Below, one piece after another: positions 60,401-64,000 of a stretch of DNA of 64,000 nucleotides (positions are counted from its first letter, which is position 1; every line of letters begins with the position of its first letter). The DNA is from Ifrita kowaldi (Eukaryota; Chordata; Aves; Passeriformes; Cinclosomatidae), in the NCBI GenBank assembly GCA_013398055.1, contig VZRS01006715.1, forward strand, positions 372,001-436,000, read 5' to 3'. A model generated the notes under the pieces. It was given only the letters and a program-made list of their open reading frames with translations, was not told where the DNA came from and searched no databases. Made by a program: the position numbers and the translations under genes.

Positions 60401-63400
60401 ATGTTCAGGTAAATATCTGCCTGATTTGTAATAAAAATTTTATTGTTGTGTAGTTGTTTAAAGTGTTTGGTGAGAAGGTAATTCTGATTACAGTAGCATT
60501 TAATTGTCTGATGAATTGTGTTAATCTTCTGTTAGTTTATTCTTTGTGCTGTAAAGTTACTTTTAATAAAACATGCCTTTAAAACTGCCCTTTTTGTCAG
60601 TGGAGCATTCTAAAATTTGCTTTTTGGAGAAAAATGTCCTGAATTCTATAGAGAGGTGGAGAATAAAGCAGATTATTATAATTATCACTGTAGGAACAGC
60701 ATAGTTAGAACGGGGTGAGGCAGAAAGTTTTAAGAAAAAAGGTAATTTTTTTCTTCTGTCTTTGTGGTTCCCCATTTCATTTTGTTTACCTCAGGGGCTA
60801 ATATACCTGCCACCTTTCTGGAAGTCTAAGGATATCCTGACAGCAAAAAAATTATTTGTACCCCTCTCTAAATTTATCCTCCTGTCTCCTGATCCACCAC
60901 TTCTGCCAGCCTGTGCTTTGAATTGGGTAACTGACTGAAACTATTTTCTATGTGTATTTGAGAAATATGTTCTCAGAGATCCAGATGAAAAGGGCAAGGC
61001 TGGAAGGATCATGTCATAAAAGCTTCCTTCTGACTCTTTAAATGCATTTAAGGAGATGGAAGTCAAGACAAATGAGCTATCCCCTACAGTATATTACTTT
61101 GATCAAGCTGTCTTTGCCACCATCTATCTAAATGATGGTGACATATTTTTAAAATAAATTGTGGAACTCAAATACTTCAAGTGAGTTTGGTAGCTCTAGT
61201 CTGCTAATGTGTGTAAGTAAGTGTGTATTTCTGCTTGAAGCTCAGTAGGGTGGTCAGAATGAGGGTAAGGCTGTGGAGAGCCTGTGTTGCCACTAAGTTT
61301 TTCTCCCCAGGGTGATGCAGCTTAATGTTTTTCACATGTTTTTCTTAACAGTGCAAGGCCCTGCTGCACTCCAGGAAACCAATGTGCAGTCACTGGTTTA
61401 TGCCCTACTTTTAAGTGCGTGTTGTGTGGGAATGGGACAGGAAGTCTAGCCTTCAGGATAAATGTTGAGCAGTGAATATGACCTGTGTATCTTTTGTTAT
61501 TTGTTATTCTGTTTTCTACTGTGTTCTCGTAAATGATATAAGGAAAATGGATTAGATAAATCATTACCAGCTATCTTCCTAGCTGAAACTGCTCTCTTGG
61601 GAACGCTTAACAGCCAATTCATTGTTAGGCTGAGAAGGTGTCACAAGTGCAGTCCTAGATCTACTTGTGCTCTAGGTACCCAGGTGCATTGGAGTTACCC
61701 TACCTTTGTAACATACGGGTTTGGGGCACTTGGTCAGTGAGTGGATGCTGCAGACACCTTGGCTGAAATTGGGGTTCATGGTGTCTGTAGTGTGTTAGGT
61801 AGGTGATCTGAAATCCACTCGCAAAATACAGTGAAGACCAGTGTTGAGCAGGAGAAATTAATATAGAAAGCAGAGAGACAAGGTAGCGTGGCAAAATACA
61901 ACTTGTGAGTGGTTTGGGGGTCACAGGATAAATGTTAAGTCATAGTTCTGTTGCAGAAAAGACGTATAGTCTGTCTGACCTACTAAAGCTCCTGCTGTAA
62001 TAAGGCTGGATCATCTTCTGTTGGGTGCTTATCTGTGTCTACTTTGGGAAACTTTTTAATAGATGATTATAGAATTATAGCAACTTTATAGAAGACCAAG
62101 CCTTAGAACTACAAATGAGTATTACAGAGTTTAGGAAATGCAGCTCCCCAAAATCTTGAAATACTTCAATTGGCTTATCCTAGAGAGGAGAGGACTGGAC
62201 AGTAAGAGAAGAATGTTGCAGAGTTATTAGCAACTAATTGTTTTTTTCACTTCTCTCCAGCAGCTTCATTTGAAGTGATGAGTTTAGGTTTAAAACTAGG
62301 AAACCTTTTTCTATTGTCTGAATTAGTGAAAGGCTACAAAGGCTTTTGGAAAACATACTTCAATGGATATTTTAAAGACTGGGTTGATAACATCTGGTAG
62401 GGGATTATTTAGCTGTGTAAACTGATTCTGATTGAGAGTGACACTTTCACAAGCTAAACATTTAGAAAGGTCAGCATATTTTTTTGTAATTATAAGAAAT
62501 ATGTAGTAATTTTAATAATTATGGATTATGTTACCATATTTAATATGAAATAGTATTTAATCATACTTAAGGTGAAATGCTTTCTATCAGAAATCGTTAC
62601 TTCACATATGAATTATATTTAGATTATAAACCATTTTTTCTTCTTTTTCAGTTTCATCCTGCTATGCCACAAACTAGGTTACAGAAAAAACTAAATTATT
62701 TATATTATTGTGACTTCATTCTTATTGCTCTTGTTAATAATGTAACAGAAGAACGCAGATGTATTTCTTGAGCTTTTAAAAAGTCGTCACCAACGTTTCT
62801 TCCCTTAATGGCTATTCATTTTTGATCTGACTGTAAGTTACAGCATCACTATATAAAGTGCTCTGGTTTGTCATATTTTAATTCTGTTGTTGAATAAATG
62901 AACTTCAACCTTCACAAAGTAATAATCAGTTTAGTAGGCGGAACATTTCTTTCATTGAATATTACTATGAAAAGCTATAGAATGGCTTTTGACAAAGCTA
63001 AAGTTAGTGTTCCAGCAGCAACAGTGAAGTTAGGTGGCTTTTCAACCCATTCATCAAGCTCCTGCTTTTGACAGAGGAAACATCATTAACAAAGAAAAAT
63101 GCATTTTGCTCAGAGCAGTGCAGAAATGAAAACCTTCTGGAGTACTTAAATACTGAAAAAGAGGGTGAAAGTGGAAAGAAAGGCTTTACTAATATAAAAA
63201 AAAAAGTTTAGAATTTAGTCAAATTATTCTGCTAAAGAAGAATAATATATACTTCTATAATTTTCTGCTATGCCTTTTATATATTAGAAAAAAATAACCA
63301 GATAATTTAAATTGACATTAGAACCGTAAAAAATGTATACAGTGGTTTTCATATTTACTGGCCTCTTACTTTTAAAATCTCACTCATAAGTAATGCAGCA

Positions 63401-64000
63401 TATGCTGCTGAAAAACCCCTAGAATACAAAACAAAAAAACTTCTCCTATTCATTTCTATCTAGACCATTCTGTTTTCATCCTTCAGGATATTTCACTCAA
63501 AAACATGCAAATGTATTATGTTCTTCCTCAAGTGGTTTTGAACTGTGATATGTTTCATATCAGTGGTTATCTGTTTCAGATTATTTATGGTCTAACATGT
63601 AGGACTGTTTTCAGAAGAGCAGAGAACTCAATGTTTCTGGATTAATTTATTTTGCTTGCTTAAAAATTTATTAATTTCCTTTTCTCTCTGTAGCATGTTT
63701 ACAACCTTTTTCTCCTTCCTTATTGGTTTCCTTGGTCTGAGCCTGAGATTTTAAGCTTCTTAAGATGCTGAAAGAGAGGTGCATGGTACCTGTCTTGTGG
63801 GCTTCAAGTAACATTTTTTTACAGCAAACATGGTATAACTTAGAGCTTTACTTGTCATGGTGTTTTTATTGCATTGTGATCCTGCTATCTTTTGTATCTT
63901 TGTTATTTAGCAAGAAATCAATTCTTCTGTTTTAATTTCTTAATAATTATTTTGGGTTATGATCTCATTTAGTTTGTTAGTTTTTAGTTTAGTTATTATT

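Larger units (their letters stand above)
40155..64000 (+). other. SLIT2: SLIT2 intron 4 (partial, at least 23.8 kb)
   Basis: It begins GTAAGT after exon 4 and does not end in the window. I read through it for the next SLIT2 repeats and found none. It is AT-rich (about 35-40% GC by eye) with only short unsupported open frames. Contents are a CpG-dense patch at 43921-44060, a CR1 tail at 46414, a three-copy 12-mer at 50287, a 27-T run at 55139, a 45-bp tandem duplication at 56905 and a CA repeat at 57433. Repeat-free mixed-composition blocks at 42,200-42,500 and 46,860-47,030 are the best candidates for conserved non-coding elements; I cannot verify conservation. Confidence 0.88.

Noticed and set aside
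62140..62420. Possible very old CR1/L3-like LINE fragment
   Set aside because: Short stretches (GGTTTAAAACTAGGAAA and GGTTGATAACATCTGGTAGG) recall the end of CR1-clade elements, but similarity is too weak to call by eye.
40155..64000. Further SLIT2 exons after exon 4
   Set aside because: I looked for the next 72-nt LRR exons (DLSENQIQ-type) with phase 2 junctions and found none.
1..64000. CRISPR arrays, operons, tRNA or rRNA genes, intact endogenous retrovirus
   Set aside because: No regularly spaced repeats, no tRNA-like cloverleaf noticed, no gag/pol/env-type frames or paired LTRs seen; the window is plainly vertebrate nuclear DNA.

Overview
This is a vertebrate, almost certainly avian, chromosomal window carrying the 5' end of SLIT2, the secreted axon-guidance ligand of ROBO receptors, on the + strand. 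The avian call rests on several CR1 retrotransposon copies, whose tails have the bird-type CR1 3' end, and on an AT-rich, repeat-poor background with one CpG-dense promoter. The exact species cannot be told from the sequence. No prokaryotic features, CRISPR arrays, rRNA or tRNA genes were found.

Layout. Positions 1 to about 18,100 are AT-rich flanking DNA upstream of SLIT2. They hold one decayed CR1 copy, short tandem and G/T-rich simple repeats, and no protein gene that I can support. From about 18,100 to 20,450 lies a CpG island holding the presumed promoter, the 5' UTR and coding exon 1; it contains a 39-base run of N and two single Ns. Exon 1 (CDS 19758-19933) encodes the signal peptide and the LRRNT cap. 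Exons 2 (21548-21619), 3 (22858-22929) and 4 (40083-40154) each encode one 24-residue leucine-rich repeat of the first LRR domain. All are exactly 72 nt, and every junction is phase 2 with canonical GT/AG. The window ends inside intron 4, which is at least 23.8 kb long. The four coding segments together give 130 complete codons plus two bases, against roughly 1,530 residues for a full SLIT2.

The rest is intronic. Intron 3 (17.2 kb) holds a 1.35 kb CR1 remnant on the - strand and a short one on the + strand. Intron 4 holds a CR1 3' tail, two recent-looking tandem duplications, a 27-T run, and an isolated 120-bp CpG-dense patch at 43.9-44.05 kb. That patch is followed by good-looking splice signals and is the most unusual structure in the window: a candidate intragenic promoter and alternative first exon, or an insertion.

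I did not find a clearly new biological system. The leads worth testing are the intron 4 GC patch, the 101-bp segment of intron 3 flanked by 20-bp direct repeats, an exon 4 residue difference from human SLIT2, and repeat-free blocks that may be conserved enhancers.
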